From Capitulum mitella (taxonomy: Eukaryota; Arthropoda; Thecostraca; Pollicipedomorpha; Pollicipedidae): DNA of 64,000 bases. The notes beneath the pieces are model-generated. The model was not told where the DNA came from. It did not search any database and saw only the letters and a program-made list of their open reading frames with translations. The position numbers and the translations under genes were made by a program. Of this stretch, positions 13,789 through 27,672 are shown piece by piece. The number at the start of each line of letters is the position of its first letter. The stretch's first letter is position 1. Location: NCBI GenBank assembly GCA_030062745.1, contig CP099847.1:26274923-26338922 (forward strand). The letters run 5' to 3'.

Positions 13789-16429
13789 GCATCGGATACT
13801 GGAGGTCAAGGCTACGGTGGACTAATGTGCTGGTCTAAGGAGGCTTATACGGCGTACAGACGTCCCGCCTAAGACAGCGTTACCCAAACATACTTGGATT
13901 AGACAAAAGTAAAGTTGTTTGAGCTTCGTGAGAGCTACGTATGCTTAAGAAACCGACTTACCTGAATAAAGTACGACTTAATGAATAAAGCCAAAATCCT
14001 TTTTTGTGATGCTTCTGGAAATGTTCCTTCTCCATGGCATCTTTTTTTTACAGGTTGCTTTGTCCCGCAAGCCATGAACGAATCGCTCAACATCGCCGCT
14101 CCCTAATCGAGCTATCACTTACCTTAAACAGGTGCGCCGTCGTAACAGAGGGGTACACCGAGCGTCGACCGACGCCTCTTTCCGGAGCGAACTCACGTGG
14201 CGTCTCCACTGAGAAGTGATAGGTCGTAATTCAGCCGGGCGACGGCCGGCCAACTGCAGAGATTTATGTCGAAACAAAATACTCGCGAACGTGATGCAAG
14301 CGCCGAGAAACAGATAGCCGCAGCGCCGGCTGCCACCGCCGCCAGAGCTCTTCATTACGCAGCGTTCACAAACACCTCGTGGGGATGATTTGCAGGGCGA
14401 GGCTGGCTAACAGTTGATGATGAAATGTGGATCGGCCAAACCCCCGCCGTCGCTGCGGACACGTTGGTCTGTAATGTTTCACTCCCGATTAAAAAACAGA
14501 GCTGCGAGAACGCTGTTTTTCTCGGATTACGTGATGCAGTCCGGTGCCAATGCCGATGAATTTCCTGCACTCGCGACACCTGGCGTTCGTTTTGTAAATA
14601 GCTAAGACAAATGCGATCCTGCAGTGACGAAGATGTTGAACAGTATACCAAAACCGAACTCAGGGTAAAAGATTGTTCAACCCTCCCGAAGGGGATTTGA
14701 GAGTCGGTTCGCAATGATCGTCGTAATCCACTCGAAATGGAAAACGTCAGATAAAATCGACGTTCAATGGAAAGAACCGAAGATGATGAAATGGCATTTC
14801 AGAAGCTAAATAAACAACTGTCGCTATTGGCAAGCAGTATGTTTAACATTTTTTCGGCTGGTGGTGACAGATAAAATTCAGCAAAAGCCATAGAGGAATA
14901 CCCCAGCCTGAAACCGATATGGGGCTATATTTCACATTTCAGTGATGTGAAGTCGATGTGAAGTTCAATTAGATACATAAATTCCTGGAAGTCAGAAGAA
15001 TGTGATTACTACATTCGTGTCTTTGAGACTCAATAATCGTTTTTTCTGTCATAATTAACGACATTCTACTTTTGTGAAAATTGGAGGAATGCTATTAAAA
15101 ACAAATTCACGCTGTATTTCTTTTTTATTCAAGCGCCAGACAATACATTGTCGCATCAGCAAACAGGTGCTACGTTTCCCCACGTCCTTCAGTTTCATTA
15201 TGCATCTAGATGGAATTCCCGGCGGTGCCGTTACGTCTGGGTAATTCTGCTGTAAGCCGGCGTTTGGACTTCCGCAGCAGAGACGTGCGCATGGTGAGGC
15301 CTCTGCAACAGCGGGAATGCTGACTTAAAAAACTCACCCATAAGCTTGTCATTTCACCATCGATTGCTCAGATGCCCTGAACACTTTGGAAAGCTGATTG
15401 GATGTATACCAATTGGCTTTTTCGGGCTGGGGGAGGGAGACGGAACTTCACACACTAGAGCAGATTCGAAGTCCCTATTTCTGTTTCCACAACACCTCTG
15501 GCAGCTTACGCAGACACCACACATAACAATCTACGTGGTGTCGTTCTGCAGCTCTCTCTTGTTTGTGGGCGGCCAACTGAGGGTGCCACCAGCTTAACAT
15601 TATCGAGCCGCGAGAGCGTGTTAACCAGGCGCCCACCGTGGTCTGCGGCCAGCCACGCTGGGCGCCCAGAATTGGTCCCACAGTGGCTCGGACGACGTCC
15701 CGGCGCTCGGAGCCGGCGAATGAACCCCGGAGCGTCGATGAATGGACCCCGAATGACGGCGCCTGCCGAGGGTCGAATGAAGGGAGCGTCAGGCGTCGTC
15801 TGAAATGTGCCTCTTGATGAGCCGGGTCTGGTCGTGGGTGACGCCAAATGGCCGGGTGGGATTAAACACCCTGCCGCAGCGGAATGGGAACCGGTGTGGT
15901 GTGGGCGGGAGCTACGTCCCGACGTCTTTTGCGGCGGTTATTTAGGGGTTTCTGACCGACATGCGCTGGAGAATTTCGCATGCGGTCATTCTAAGCCTAG
16001 GGATATTCATCGTTAAGCACTGCATGACTGAGAAACCGTTGTGCCCTTAGGCCTCAATAATTAACCGATATCCGTCATGCCGCATTGTTAATCCGCACCC
16101 GACGGGAGTGGGGGGTGGGAGTTGACGCCCACTCAGGTTTTCCACACATTGCGAGAGAAGAACAAACGCATCGCAACATAATTTTGTATGCCCGTTTCCC
16201 GGCCCTTTCTGCATCTCGTGTCAAAATTTTGACCTTAAGTTTAGTCAGGTCTCTGACCTAGGTCAGGTAATGTGAACCTATGCCCGTAACTTCCAAAAAA
16301 AGGACATAAGATAAAACTTTCTGTGATAAAACAAACTGACAGGTGCAATAAATCTGCTGTCTCCGAGTTGTCGAGAACTTTCCGATGAATTAGAAGGGAA
16401 CATTCTATGAACAATCGCACACAAGAAAC
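13789..16429. other. No supported gene
   Basis: Frames here are short or overlap on both strands. A CpG-rich patch at about 15600-15900 is open in several frames without splice support. I see no RNA gene. Confidence 0.5.
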
Positions 16430-16711
16430 TGCCAAGAAACTGCTTTTCAAACAAATTTTGCGACAGCATCACAATGCCACTGTCGGCATTGTCGACTGTC
16501 TGTCGACAGTATCACAGTCGACAGTATCACTGTCGATAGTACCGCAGTCGACAGTATCACTGTCGACAGTATCACAGTATCACAATGCCAAGAAACTGCT
16601 TTTCAAGCAGTTTCTTGGCATTACTGGCAATGCCATTGAACTGCCACAGACTGCCATTGCAGTTTCTTGGCATGACAAAAAATTGGTTTTCGAGCAGTTT
16701 CTTGGCATTGT
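16430..16711. repeat. Inverted/direct repeat cluster with perfect hairpin
   Basis: The core is a perfect hairpin: arms 16584-16600 and 16606-16622 are 17-bp reverse complements with a 5-base loop. The arm motif CCAAGAAACTGC recurs in direct orientation at about 16432 and inverted at about 16662 and 16694. Between 16490 and 16575 lies a short tandem array built on GTCGACAGTATCAC, about six units with variants. No gene is evident. Confidence 0.75.
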
Positions 16712-19700
16712 GGTACTGCCGCATGAAATAAACAAGCCGCAATAAATGTACTGTCCTAGCCAGAGCCTGTTGGGCCTACTCATGGGCACGGGAATCCATC
16801 TATCAACTAATCTGGCAATAGCTGCTGGAAAATCCGGTTTTATGAAGCAGCACTGGCTACCGACAGCATCTGAAATAAAGCGCATCTGAAACAGGTACCG
16901 CACCATATCATCTCAACTACTGTATAGTTGGCTCCGCTTTTGCCAATGTTGTCGTCTTACCCACTTGACCGAATTTACATCTCCGGGGACACCTCAAAGA
17001 AAGTCACAGGTGTTTTAAATGTCCCAACATTTATCGTGACTCTCTCGAGACGTATTATAAGTCACGTAAGAAATGGGGAGTCGGCTGGTGCTTCAGATGA
17101 GTCAGTCGTAACAATGCGCATACGTGAGTCAGCATCGCAGTTTTATCTTACGTTAACAAATCTTAAGAAAAAAGAAATCTTGCATGACAAATCTTACGCT
17201 ACGCATGCAGTTATTTTTTCTGCGCTACGTCATAACTCGATAATTCTGTCCTGCGCTACCTTGCGCCATACACGGTAACTCTTTCCTGTTATTTTTCCGT
17301 ATTTACGATTCCCAAAGTAAGCATGCCATCATTTAGCTTGGAACGCAAATAAGGCAAGGATCTACCTGTATCTGAGTATTCGCATTCGCCACAGCCAAGA
17401 AAGAACTTATGGGTAACAGAATTCAAAGAGGCCTCGTGGACCAAACCTGCCACTTTTCATTTGAAATCTTTTTCCTTTTGAGAACACGATCATGTCTTCG
17501 ATGCCCATTCGAACTCGTTTCAAGCATATATTCAAAGCGTTTTTTCCTTTAAACAAACATAGCTATTTTTAATTCAATTCAGGCGGCGCGCAGATTGGCT
17601 TTCTCTCCGAGACTCGTCGAACACCGCCCACGGCCCGTGGGAAACGGCGTGGCAGCAGCGCCGTTCTCCTCCGTCGCCACGCCCTCGGGGCGCATTCACT
17701 CCGTCGGCGTCGACGACAGCGCCGTCGAAATCGTCGCCAGCGGGTCTGATTTACCGCAGTGTTTGCCCTCCCGACGCGACGGACGGTCCGGAGTTGGCGG
17801 AACCATATCCGGCGCGGCGGGGATGGCGACGGCTGGTGTGTGGGGAGAAGTGGTCTGGAGGAAGCGAAGCCTGATAAACCGTCGGCTGTGGAGCTGATGA
17901 TATCCGACGCGGTCGAGAACGATGAGAATTACTTTCCCCGATGCTGCGTAGTTCACGGCGCTTGGAATGTATCTGCGAGTGTGTTCAACCAGCCCTTGTT
18001 CCTTTTAGCTTTGACGCACATGGTATTTTTATTTTAGGATGTCAGTAGACCTCTCGCAATTGCAAACTGAGATCAATATGTCACAGCGGAACACAAAAAA
18101 AATCCACGTTCCACACTTCCTATGCTTTCCCTCGTCCATTGATTGTCCAACAAAATTACAATCCAATAACTGCTGCACGAGCTGAAAGGCCCGAGACTGG
18201 CAGGCCCTGCGCGTGCTGAGGCTGCCTGCGTGTCTTTTTATGGCGCAACAATGGAAGCGAAGCGAACTCTCCAATAAGGCTCTGTTAGTCATTGGGCCGC
18301 GCCGGCGCCCGCAAATGGAAAACGCCGGTAGGCAATGCCCCAGGGGACCAGGGGCAGGCGGCAATAAAGATTTACGGTCCAGGCGGGATGTGTTTATATC
18401 TCGCGACGAATAGTCTTCGGGCGAAGAAGAGTAGAACTGATTTTAGCTCAGTCGCTGTTTCGTGGCTTGGATGATATTTGTTCCATCAGTGATTATGTTG
18501 CAGGGAAAAAGGCATAGCATTTTTAAAGCGCAGTAATGACGCAGAGACTTGGCAGAGAAAAGGTGGAGTTTTTATCCTACAAAACAAACGTCGTGTATAT
18601 CCTTGGGAAATATTCCTATTTTGAACCTAAAATGTTAATCACATTATCTCTTTTTAATAATGTTCCACTTAGGCCGCCCTTTCACAAATGGAGTTGTTTG
18701 GTCGGGAAAAGTTCCTGATGTTCACAGCAATCTTTTTTAAACTCTGGGAACATGAAATCAGTACCCCATTGAAAATTATATTGAGTACTGTTGGTAATTT
18801 TTGAAAAGGCAATTCCCTTTAAGCGCCCAAATGACTTTGCCTCGCGGATTCCAATGGGATCTATACCATGGCTAATTTTCGTTATTCAAATAAGCTGACT
18901 TTCAGCATAAAACTCAATAGTCCCCCGCTATATTTTAGTCTGCTTTGCACGAACAGCTGTAATTTTGCACTTAAAAGAGGTGACCTTTTGAAAAACGACC
19001 TATAATTACGCGTTGGAATGACGTAGTACATTCTGACGCAGTCCTGATGCCGTTCTACAAACGTTCATGAGAAGCGCTGCTCACGACACCATGCAGAGCA
19101 GTTCAGAATGGAGCACGGCTGAATAGGACCCAAGTGAAAAATCGTTAGAAATCGCTTTGAAACTCCGGAAATGTAGCTTTTTGCGAAACAGCGTATATCT
19201 GAAATTTAACATTGGACCAGACGCATTGTTGGGCGCATGATGAGCGAGGCCTACTTGCATCAATACTTTCCCTATATGCATTTCACGGGGCAAAAGAACA
19301 TTTCCCGATCTCTTTCAGCACTTTCAGGTCAAGAATTGCATGTTAAACCGTCACGCGTGCCCTAAATATTGTTCGCTGTTATCAGTGAGTTGTTCAAAAT
19401 ACAGAAAATAAAAATTGAAAATGCGTGAAAAATAGGCCTAACAGTGCAAACATTACTTCCGGAATAGTTATGTGGAAAAAATGCTTGCGAAGTGATGCAT
19501 TACAAATACAGCTGCACAAAGTTCTCAGAGCTGACCTATCTTCTAGTGAAACTTTCATGAATTGGTATTCCGAATGGTTGCGAAGTTATTGGTCTCTACC
19601 ACCATGGCCGGGCCGGGCCGTGTCGGGCCGCGCAGTTTGATTTTTTTTCGGCTGGTTGAAGTAAGAGTCGCTCGGCCTTTGGTCTCGCTCGTAACGATTG

Positions 19701-20940
19701 GCTACAACTTAGCTATTTTAGCAAAAACCATGCGTGAAAGATGGAGCATTTTCTAGACGGGCAAGAAAACTGGTTGCTTCAGTTCATTTTTACTCTCTGG
19801 GATTCCGAAGCACTGCCTCGTATTCAAGGAAGGACACATTTTAACGGTCATGTCCGCATGACACGCCGGTTGTCCCATTGTGTTAGCCGTCTGGGGTGAG
19901 GCCCACAGCCAATCTCCTTTACGCCGAAGCTGGATTTACCGTGGCAGCCTGAGCAGTACGCAATCTTTTATCTGTCGCAAATGATGGCTCCGGTCGTAAA
20001 TTTACAGCAGAGTTGAGCCTGCCGGTCAGTCAGCCAATGCCATTCCATTATCATCGTCTCTGGTAATGGACATCCTGAGTTACAGGCACTAGACAGAATC
20101 TCTCTCAGCATCCCAGAGACTGAGAAGCTGCATTAGGCCCGAAGAACAATCCTGTTACTTTCAACTAGAATTTGCTCGATTCCCAGGTCCTTGTAAAGGA
20201 TAGCGTCAGTACTTTTCCAGTGTAATTTGCGGTAATGCCCAAAAATCGCGTTTGTACTATTTTTATAATTTTGCGAGTTCCAACCTACTTACGGCATTAA
20301 AAGGTTTTACGTCATTTCCCTCCATACGAAGGGCCAATAAAATAGGCGTAATTTGAGAGATATCTACAAATTATAAACAGAAATGCTGTCATTCAAGCAA
20401 TCAATCAAGCAGTAAAGCAAGCGAACAACCAATCAAACAGGATGCAGCGGCTAGGCTGTCATCTAAGGCAGGGTTGGCTGCCGGGCTCCCACCGGCGCCA
20501 GCCCGTCACGATGTCACATTCGTCATCGAACGTTTCATCCACGGCAGTCCTCGCGGCAATCCACCCATTGCTTCATCCACATGTTCACCGGATGCTATAC
20601 AGGGGTATATTTTTCTGTGTTTGAATGACAGGGTTCGCTCGATGCGTCCCCTCACGTTGTCTGAATAATCTTCATGGCTCAGTGAAAGGAGAACCTGATT
20701 TGTTTGAGAAATGTTGGTGACAAAATTGACTGTTGTAAAATTTACAAATTATTTGCACGTTTTCGAGATACATTTTGTAATTTTGAGGGTGGTACGAAGC
20801 TGACCGTTTCCCTGATTTTGGGCGGATGTTTTGTGGATGCGTCTTTGCGACATTTTTGACGATATGACGTTTTTTTGTACAGAAAAAACATCTTGTTCAT
20901 GACAAGCGAGCCAGTGGCTGCCCGCTACACCACTCATTTT
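16712..20940. other. No supported gene
   Basis: A CpG-rich patch at 17580-17900 is open on both strands and could be an exon or promoter, but I find no consistent splice pair or recognisable peptide. The remainder is AT-richer with only short frames. Confidence 0.5.
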
Positions 20941-21330
20941 CGTACAAGGACACTTCTGCCCTCGAAGAACAATATCTGGCAGGAACTGGGAACAAACCCA
21001 GCCAAGTCTTAGGTTGTCACAACGTCGTGAGAACGTCTTGTTTTTAGGCAGAAAAAGTTGCGGCGTTACGTTATCACAACGTGAACGTGCAGACTCCTAT
21101 CTACCTCCTTACAACGTATTCCACGACACTGTGACAACGTAGTGAGAAAGTCGATACGGCATTGTGTGCATATCATCGCTACGACGTTTTATTTTCGTCG
21201 CGACGATGTAGCGCAGACGTCGCCATGACGTTCATATAAGTTGTAAGGACACTGTGGGCACGTCGCTGCCATATGTAGACTCCGTGCCCCCGTCGCAATG
21301 ATGTCGCTAAGAACGGTAACCGGATATAAG
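20941..21330. repeat. Degenerate ACGT-rich array
   Basis: Words such as CACAACGT, GACAACGT, ACGTCG and their complements recur every 20-40 bases through this stretch, with an irregular period. No coding potential. Confidence 0.5.
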
Positions 21331-22479
21331 ATCGTTTGGCAGAAAATCATGCGAAAAAAATCGTAAGCAAAGATTATATGGCAAAAGATCCCATGAGATA
21401 AACATCGCGCGGGATGCAGATCGCAAGGACAAAAGACCGTATTGCTGGTAGGCGTGGTAGGGTAAGGCAGGCCAGCACCGTCCATGCCGAAATCAGACAC
21501 AATGTAAACCGTAGATAATCAGCTGACTGTTTTCCTCCTCTCCTTGGTCTCCCGCGAGCAGACCAAGCAAGGGTAAAGGGAAATATTTCTGTTTTCAAAA
21601 GTTATTAGAGAGTATTGATATCTTAAAGTGAACTATTAAGCTTATTCAACTATGATCACCTGTCGTAGCTAACCCGGACCGTGACAATGGCTCATATGAA
21701 GGTAAAACGAAACTTAAGTGTGTTGCCGTTCAGAAAACTCTCGACACTTTTGATTGGCGATTGACTTGATGACGCAACACAGCTCCCGGCGAACACCTGT
21801 AATATGGTGAGCACCGCCAGGGTGGTTTCAAGCAGCGGAAGCTGGGCTTTTATTGTTACTGTTTTATCGAGAAGGTAAAAACCACATTTTTCAGCACAGA
21901 CGCTAAAACGTTACACAGACTATTTGAAGCGTTTTTTTTCGTGATGCGTATGCCTAATGGTTGATTTTGATTGTGAATGCCCAGAACAGTGGCATCATTT
22001 TGTGACTGGTGAGGCCGATAGGAGGGCCGGACAGCCTAAGTTCCCCCCCCCCCGAAATGTAAGATTCCCAACGGATTTAGCCCGCTCTGTTTTCCCTTTC
22101 CTCCTTGGCATTTCGGCGCTGAAATGCTAATGCCGCCTTTATACCAGTCTTCGACGGGAACTTTGAACCGCCGAAAGCGGATAAAAGCATGTAGGCCATT
22201 CGCGGACGAATGCTGTCCGTAGATACCAAGGCATCCTATCGTTAAAATGCCCGAACGTGCCTTCGTGCACCCTTGTGATAGGACATGGGCATCATTATAT
22301 TAAAAAGATACTTCTGTGACCAGGGTCAAGTATAGGGGGATACCCTAAGGCCATGGCGTCCGTGTCGAGAATACCGTTTACTGACCAATAAGGCGTCTTT
22401 GGAGCCCCATTAGCCAGAAATTGTGCTCTCGAGGCCTCGGAAGGCGATCCATGAAGCCTGAAAGTATGTCGAGGATGAG
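21331..22479. other. No supported gene; MITE fragment at about 22020-22110
   Basis: A piece around 22020-22110 resembles the left part of the CAGGGGTGTC-family MITE (a C-run, then AACGGATTTAGCCCGCTCT), so it is probably a truncated copy. Otherwise nothing is supported. Confidence 0.45.
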
Positions 22480-24062
22480 AAGGGAATAAGCGCCTAAGGG
22501 CGCCAAAATGCCAAGGGGGGAGGAGAAAAAAGACACCTCGTCCACCCCTTGGAGCCCAAGGGCGCCCAGCTCGCATCGTCTGGGATTCGTCCCTAGGCGC
22601 AGATGGTGCGGGATAAGCGATTATATGAGGAATGATGTCAGGTGGATACGGAGGAGGGCAACAGAATCCAATGTGTGGCAGGTGCTTGCTTTAAGAGAAC
22701 AACTCGACACCACATAATGATCGTGAAGACCCAAGGGCGCCCCAAAGCCCAGAAAGTCCTCCCCCGAAAGCTGAAGAGCGCCCACTGATTTCTGAAAACA
22801 TCTCGTTGGCTAAAAACGCCATGAAGGATAAAAGGACTCCTCAAACCATGGAGGGGCGCCCCTGAGGGCTGGAAGGGTGTCCCCTGTGGTCTGAAGGCAT
22901 GTCCCGGGGTCTAGAAGGACGCCCTGGAGAATAAAAGGCGTTCCAAATCCTCTGACTATAGGGGCGCCCCTATAGTCTATGTCGCGAGGGTTAGAAGGAC
23001 GCCTTAAATAATAAAAGGGGTCCCGCAGCCACTGGGGGGGGGGGGGGGAGCCTCTGGATCGCTCAAAGCGCGCCCCGAGGGCTCCAAAGGGCTCTTCTGA
23101 GGTAGCTGAAGACACATATGACGTATGAAAACATGCCTCAAGGATTATAAGAACGCCCTAAAAACAGAAGGGCGCTCAGACCCATGGAGGGTCGCTCCTC
23201 AGGGTTCGAACGGCACCCCTGTTGTCGGAGAATGTGTCCCGATGGCTAGGACGCTCTAAGGAGCAAAAGAGTGCCCCAAACTCTTGAGGGGCGCCCCCGG
23301 AATCTCAAAGGGTGCCCCTGTGGTCTGAAATGCAGTCTTGTCCGCGTCATATGTATGATTTGCATATGTGGTCGCCATCGAGCACCGTTATCAGCGCCTC
23401 TTTCTGCGCTGGATGACTGATGCGTGAGCGGCATGCTTTGTTTCAGCTGGGTGCCCATTGTAATGGTGTCATTGGATCACTAACGATTAATGATTACCGG
23501 GGACCTCTTAAACCCATTTTAAATATGGAATGCAAAATGTATAGAATTAGGAAACCTGAAGCGCCTGGTGTATGGCAAAGGAAATCGAATGCATGGAAGG
23601 CTGAAACTCCCATCTGTTTGATGCACTTGAGGACCGTCGCGAACCACGAGGACCGTCGCGAATACGACTTGCTCCCGTGTGTCACGCTCAGTCCCGCATT
23701 CCGGTAGTTCGGTGGTGGAGACCTTGCCCCGCCACCGCGGTATCACTTGCCCTGGGGAGTAAAAATGGCACCTAAGGCATAGTGCAGTGACAAAAAGTTC
23801 CCGGCTACCTGTCAGTCCAGGCGACGCGGGGCCATCTCTCCATACAGCCTTTGCCTGTCCAAACAGAGAAAAAAATGACGACATTCTTAGAGCTTCAGCC
23901 GGCACCCCAACCATGCGCACTGGCGCCCTCTGAAACATGATGGCATCCCCCTTGGTCAGTTCCTAAATACGCCCCTGCCTGTGACATCGAGGAAACGGCC
24001 ATAATTATCCCATAGGCACACGTCCATAAACAGATGTCGTTAACACAGTTATGTGCAAGGAT
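22480..24062. repeat. Degenerate GGCGCC array, left block
   Basis: Words like AAAAGGGCGCCCCTGTGGTC and GACGCCCTG recur irregularly, roughly every 25-50 bases, most densely from 22480 to 23330. Each unit centres on the palindrome GGCGCC, with A-rich and TCTGAAA-type spacers. Units are too diverged for a fixed period. Frames through it are short and on both strands, so I do not call genes. Confidence 0.6.
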
Positions 24063-24080
24063 GTCGATTTCTGTCAATGA

Positions 24081-24204
24081 TTGGGGGTGGGGGGGGGGCA
24101 AGCCCAGAGCCCGACAACCACTTTATTTTGACCAACGGAAATCTTTAATTTTTTGTGACTAGTTATTAAGTAAAACTTGCATTTATCCCCATGTAAGCAA
24201 ATAT

Positions 24205-24257
<53 letters not shown>

Positions 24258-24448
24258 AGATAGAAAGCTAGATAGATACGTCGCTTTCGACTTCATTCTT
24301 CACTTTCTGCCCATCTCTTATCTACTGCAGCCGTTCTTTTTGTTTTTATTCTTCATTTCCTTTAAAACCGGCAGAAAATATTGGAGGGGCCCAAATTAAC
24401 ATTGGGTGGGACAAGGCCCTCCCAAAAGAATACAAATCGATACTCCTA
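24081..24448. mobile_element. hAT-type MITE, CAGGGGTGTC family, copy B (degraded)
   Basis: It shares the internal order of copy A: CAACCACTTTATTTTGACCA near the left, a TA array, ATAGATAC, TTATCTACTGCAG, then AAAATATTGGAGGGG. The left inverted end is missing or changed and the right end has mutated (ATCGATACTCCTAG). It interrupts the GGCGCC array. Confidence 0.6.
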
Positions 24449-25770
24449 GTTATGTGGCACAGATGGGACACAGAAGCCACAGCGGAGCCCTTGCGATGGT
24501 CCATGGGTGTCTTGGCTTTGAAAAGGCATCCCTGTAACAAAAACGAGTAGTACCTGTGATGAGCATGGCGTCCTCAAAGCGACACCCAGCTGACATCGAG
24601 GAGGAGCCACGTCATATTACGAGGATGATGTTTTCGTTGGTGTGACGCCCGTATAACGCAGAAGCGTAATTTCGATGGCATAATATCAAAACGGAGCCCC
24701 TTCGATAACAGCATTCAAAAGGCTCCCCTGTGATCAAAACGTGTCCTTTTATTTGAAAGGGCACCGCGGTGACAGTGAAAAAAACATCCATGTTGTGGTA
24801 CATGTATTTGCTGCCATTCAAAAGGTGCCGCTGTAACACCACGGAGGCGTCTCTGCGACGGGCATTGTCATCTTGTCGTTTAAAAGGGCGCCCGTGCTAC
24901 ACCTAGTGTGCGCCCCTGCGATGGAGCAAAGGCGCCCAGTGATTTAAAATGCGCCCCGTGACACCAAGGGCACACCTCTGGGAAGGTGTATGGACGCCCT
25001 TGACACCCAGCAGGCGGCCATGTTATGGAGTATGCGTGCCCTGTCGCTCAAATGACGTTTCTGTTATAACAAGAGGGCGACGCCGTGATGGGACACTCCA
25101 TCATTCAAAAGATGTCCAAAGGCACAAAAGTAACCCGGTGAAGGACCACGGCACATTACTGTCCAAAATGGCGTTCCAGTAACAATGAAGAGTCACCATC
25201 GTTTTCGTAATGAGCACTTCTTTGTTAAAATGGGTCCACTGTGACGCAGAGACACAAAGCAAGGCTTAAAGTTTAGACTGGTGCTTGGTTCAGTTTTTCA
25301 TGGACGAATCTTCTCCGTGGATACAAAGGCGCCCTATCGTTAAAAGGCGCACATGCGGTATTGTGCGCTCTTGTGAAAGAACGTGGGCGCCCTCTGTTCT
25401 GTTAAAAAGGCTCCCTTGTAACATCGAGGAAACATATATAGGAAACATAAGACATTCCACTTTCAAGCGCGCACGAGTCAAAACGCACCCCTGAGTCGAT
25501 TTGACGCCGCATGTCAAAAACAGTGAACGTTTCGCGTGGTTTAAGAGTTATTACGGTAGAATTGGGCGCCCTTCCGGCATGACTTTGGCGCCTTTTCGGT
25601 GCGATTTCGGCGCCCTTTCGGTGCGACTGTGACGCTCCAACAGTTTCGTTCCGGCACCCCTTAAAGAAATTCCCCCGTTGGCAAGTCGCCCTTTCAGTAT
25701 GATTGTGGCGCTCCAACAATTTTGCTTTGCTACCCCTTAAAATGAATCCCCCCTTTGGCAAAATCCTGGA
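24449..25770. repeat. Degenerate GGCGCC array, right block
   Basis: The same style of array continues after the MITE: AAAAGGCGCCCCTGTGAC-like units every 25-50 bases. Near 25560-25640 units become regular (TTTCGGCGCCCTTTCGGTGC, about 26 bp). No coding evidence. Confidence 0.6.
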
Positions 25771-26860
25771 TCGACCCCAGCATATGCAAGAACAGTGTCT
25801 AATAATGTGTATAATCAGTTTTGTAGAGTTTCTCATTCTTGGCTATTTTATGCGCTTCGCCCGTTAGCCATACATTTATGACTTAAGATGTAAAAAAGAT
25901 ATTGGTAGGATTTAGAGGAGCATTGGCAGGGCTCAAATCCACATCAGTAGGACTAAGATCGAAATAGGTAGGGCTTGGGCTCTACCACACCATTAAAAAA
26001 CGACACCATGCAATAAGCTACCAATGACAGTGGAATCAGCGTATGCGTAGACCGTTACTCAGGTTGTGAGCTTAGAAATTCAGTGTCAGAGTGCACAACG
26101 CCCGACTGTCTGTGAATCATTGGCTTACCTCGTCGGTTGGACCGAAATACGACTCCCATTTAGTGGCGGCGGATCGCATTTTGGGATAGGGGCAGACAAC
26201 TTTTCAGGGGCCACTCAAACAGCGTGGGCCCCCGCTGGCGTCAATGGGCCACCATTACGAGCGAAATCAATTGGATGCATGAAGGACTTAAAAATGAAAA
26301 TATTTAGGATAATATGACGTCAAAAACGGGCCTCCGTGGCGTCAGAATAGGATCTCAAACCTGGCAAGGGTCCCAAAATCGAAAAATAGGGTCCCTAAGC
26401 CACGAAGAGGGCCCCCTTGGCTGAAAGGGCCCCTTGAACCGATTTGGCTCCTTCCCGAAAAAAATCACCAAAATAAAAGGCATCAAAATGGGACCACAAC
26501 TCCAAAAAGGACACCAAATCCAAGAGCAGGGTCACCCTAAACCACGAGGACCCTCTTGGCTGGAACGGCCTCCTTGACCCCTCCATGGACGAAATCCTGG
26601 GCAAATCCACTGCATTGGCCCCAGTGTGTCTGGGGATCCATTGGAAGACAGGGGCCCCTGTGGCTGTCTGACTGTGGCTGACCAACGGAAGGTCCACTGG
26701 GGCCTTTGGCTTGCAAATGGCCCCTGGATTCACCAGGCGCCCCTGACCCCGTCCAGAATACCCTTTACATTGTTTGGAGGGCCTTTGGGCTTGACCAGGA
26801 ACTCTGGGTGTATCTGGGGGATTTGAAGGTAGTCAGTGTCCCCGGCCAGGCCTAGGGGCC
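25771..26860. other. No supported gene; diverged low-complexity sequence
   Basis: From about 26330 the sequence is built of diverged modules such as GGGCCCCTTGGCT and CCCTTGACCC, which resemble the neighbouring arrays in style. Frames are short. Confidence 0.45.
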
Positions 26861-27664
26861 CTGTGTAATTGGTTCCATGTGGGCACACATGTGGACTGCC
26901 CACATCGGGCACATGGGACCCACATGGGAAACCCTGCTGGGCCCCCAGATGGGTGCTGAAACACTGATCTATATGGGGGCCAAATGGGAATCCCGAGTCA
27001 GCCCCACGTGGGCCCCCTTGTTAATCCGATGTGGGAATGCCATGTCGGTCCCATCTGGGGCCCAAGTGGGTCCCAAATGGGAATCCCGAGTCAATCCCAT
27101 CTGGGTCTCACGTTGGTCTCATGCGATAGAATCGCATTGCTAGCAACGCATAGGCCTCCATTCTTAGAAGCGTATGCAACTCGGCTGATGTCACGACCGT
27201 CATGATTAGCGTCACGCGACGAATTTGCCGGGTGGATTTGAACGGCGTGGAAGAAAACCAAGATTCCTCGCGCTCAAAAGCGAAAAGAACAAAAAAATCC
27301 GCCATTTAGATGTGTTTCACTGTTTAATTGGTAGTTTCTTGCAAAAAAAGGTAGGAGAATGCATGTTGCGCTTAAATGCGTGGTTATGGTCGCCGATGTG
27401 ACATATGTTTGACATACGTAACATATCTTTTATCTTTTATCATATCTTTTATCATAAGTTCCAATGGACATATAGTGCCTCAATGTTGGATCAGGATGCC
27501 ATTTCACTGGTAGGTCCCACATGTTATTCCCACATGGCACCCATTGCGTATACCCATCTGGGGCCCATGTGGGGCGTCACTTTCGTACCCAGCTCGCTCG
27601 GTGGTCCAGTCGAGATATGGGCTCGATGCGGGAAACCCATGTGGGACCCACCAGGCATATGGCG
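26861..27664. repeat. Degenerate palindromic CCCACATGGG array
   Basis: The word CCCACATGGG and relatives (CCCATCTGGG, CCCAAATGGG, CACGTGGGCCC) recur at irregular 15-30-base spacing at 26865-27120 and again at 27505-27650, split by a non-repetitive 380-base stretch. The hAT element inserted at its right edge; similar modules (CCCATATGGGGCC) resume after it at about 31915. Confidence 0.6.
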
Positions 27665-27672
27665 CATCACAC
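27665..27672. repeat. 8-bp target duplication, left, hAT copy 1
   Basis: CATCACAC directly precedes the CAGGGCC end; the identical octamer follows the right end at 31894-31901. Eight bases is the hAT signature. Confidence 0.9.

Noticed and set aside
23185..23225. GGTTCGAAC, resembling a tRNA B-box
   Set aside because: No A-box or cloverleaf around it; it lies in the GGCGCC array.
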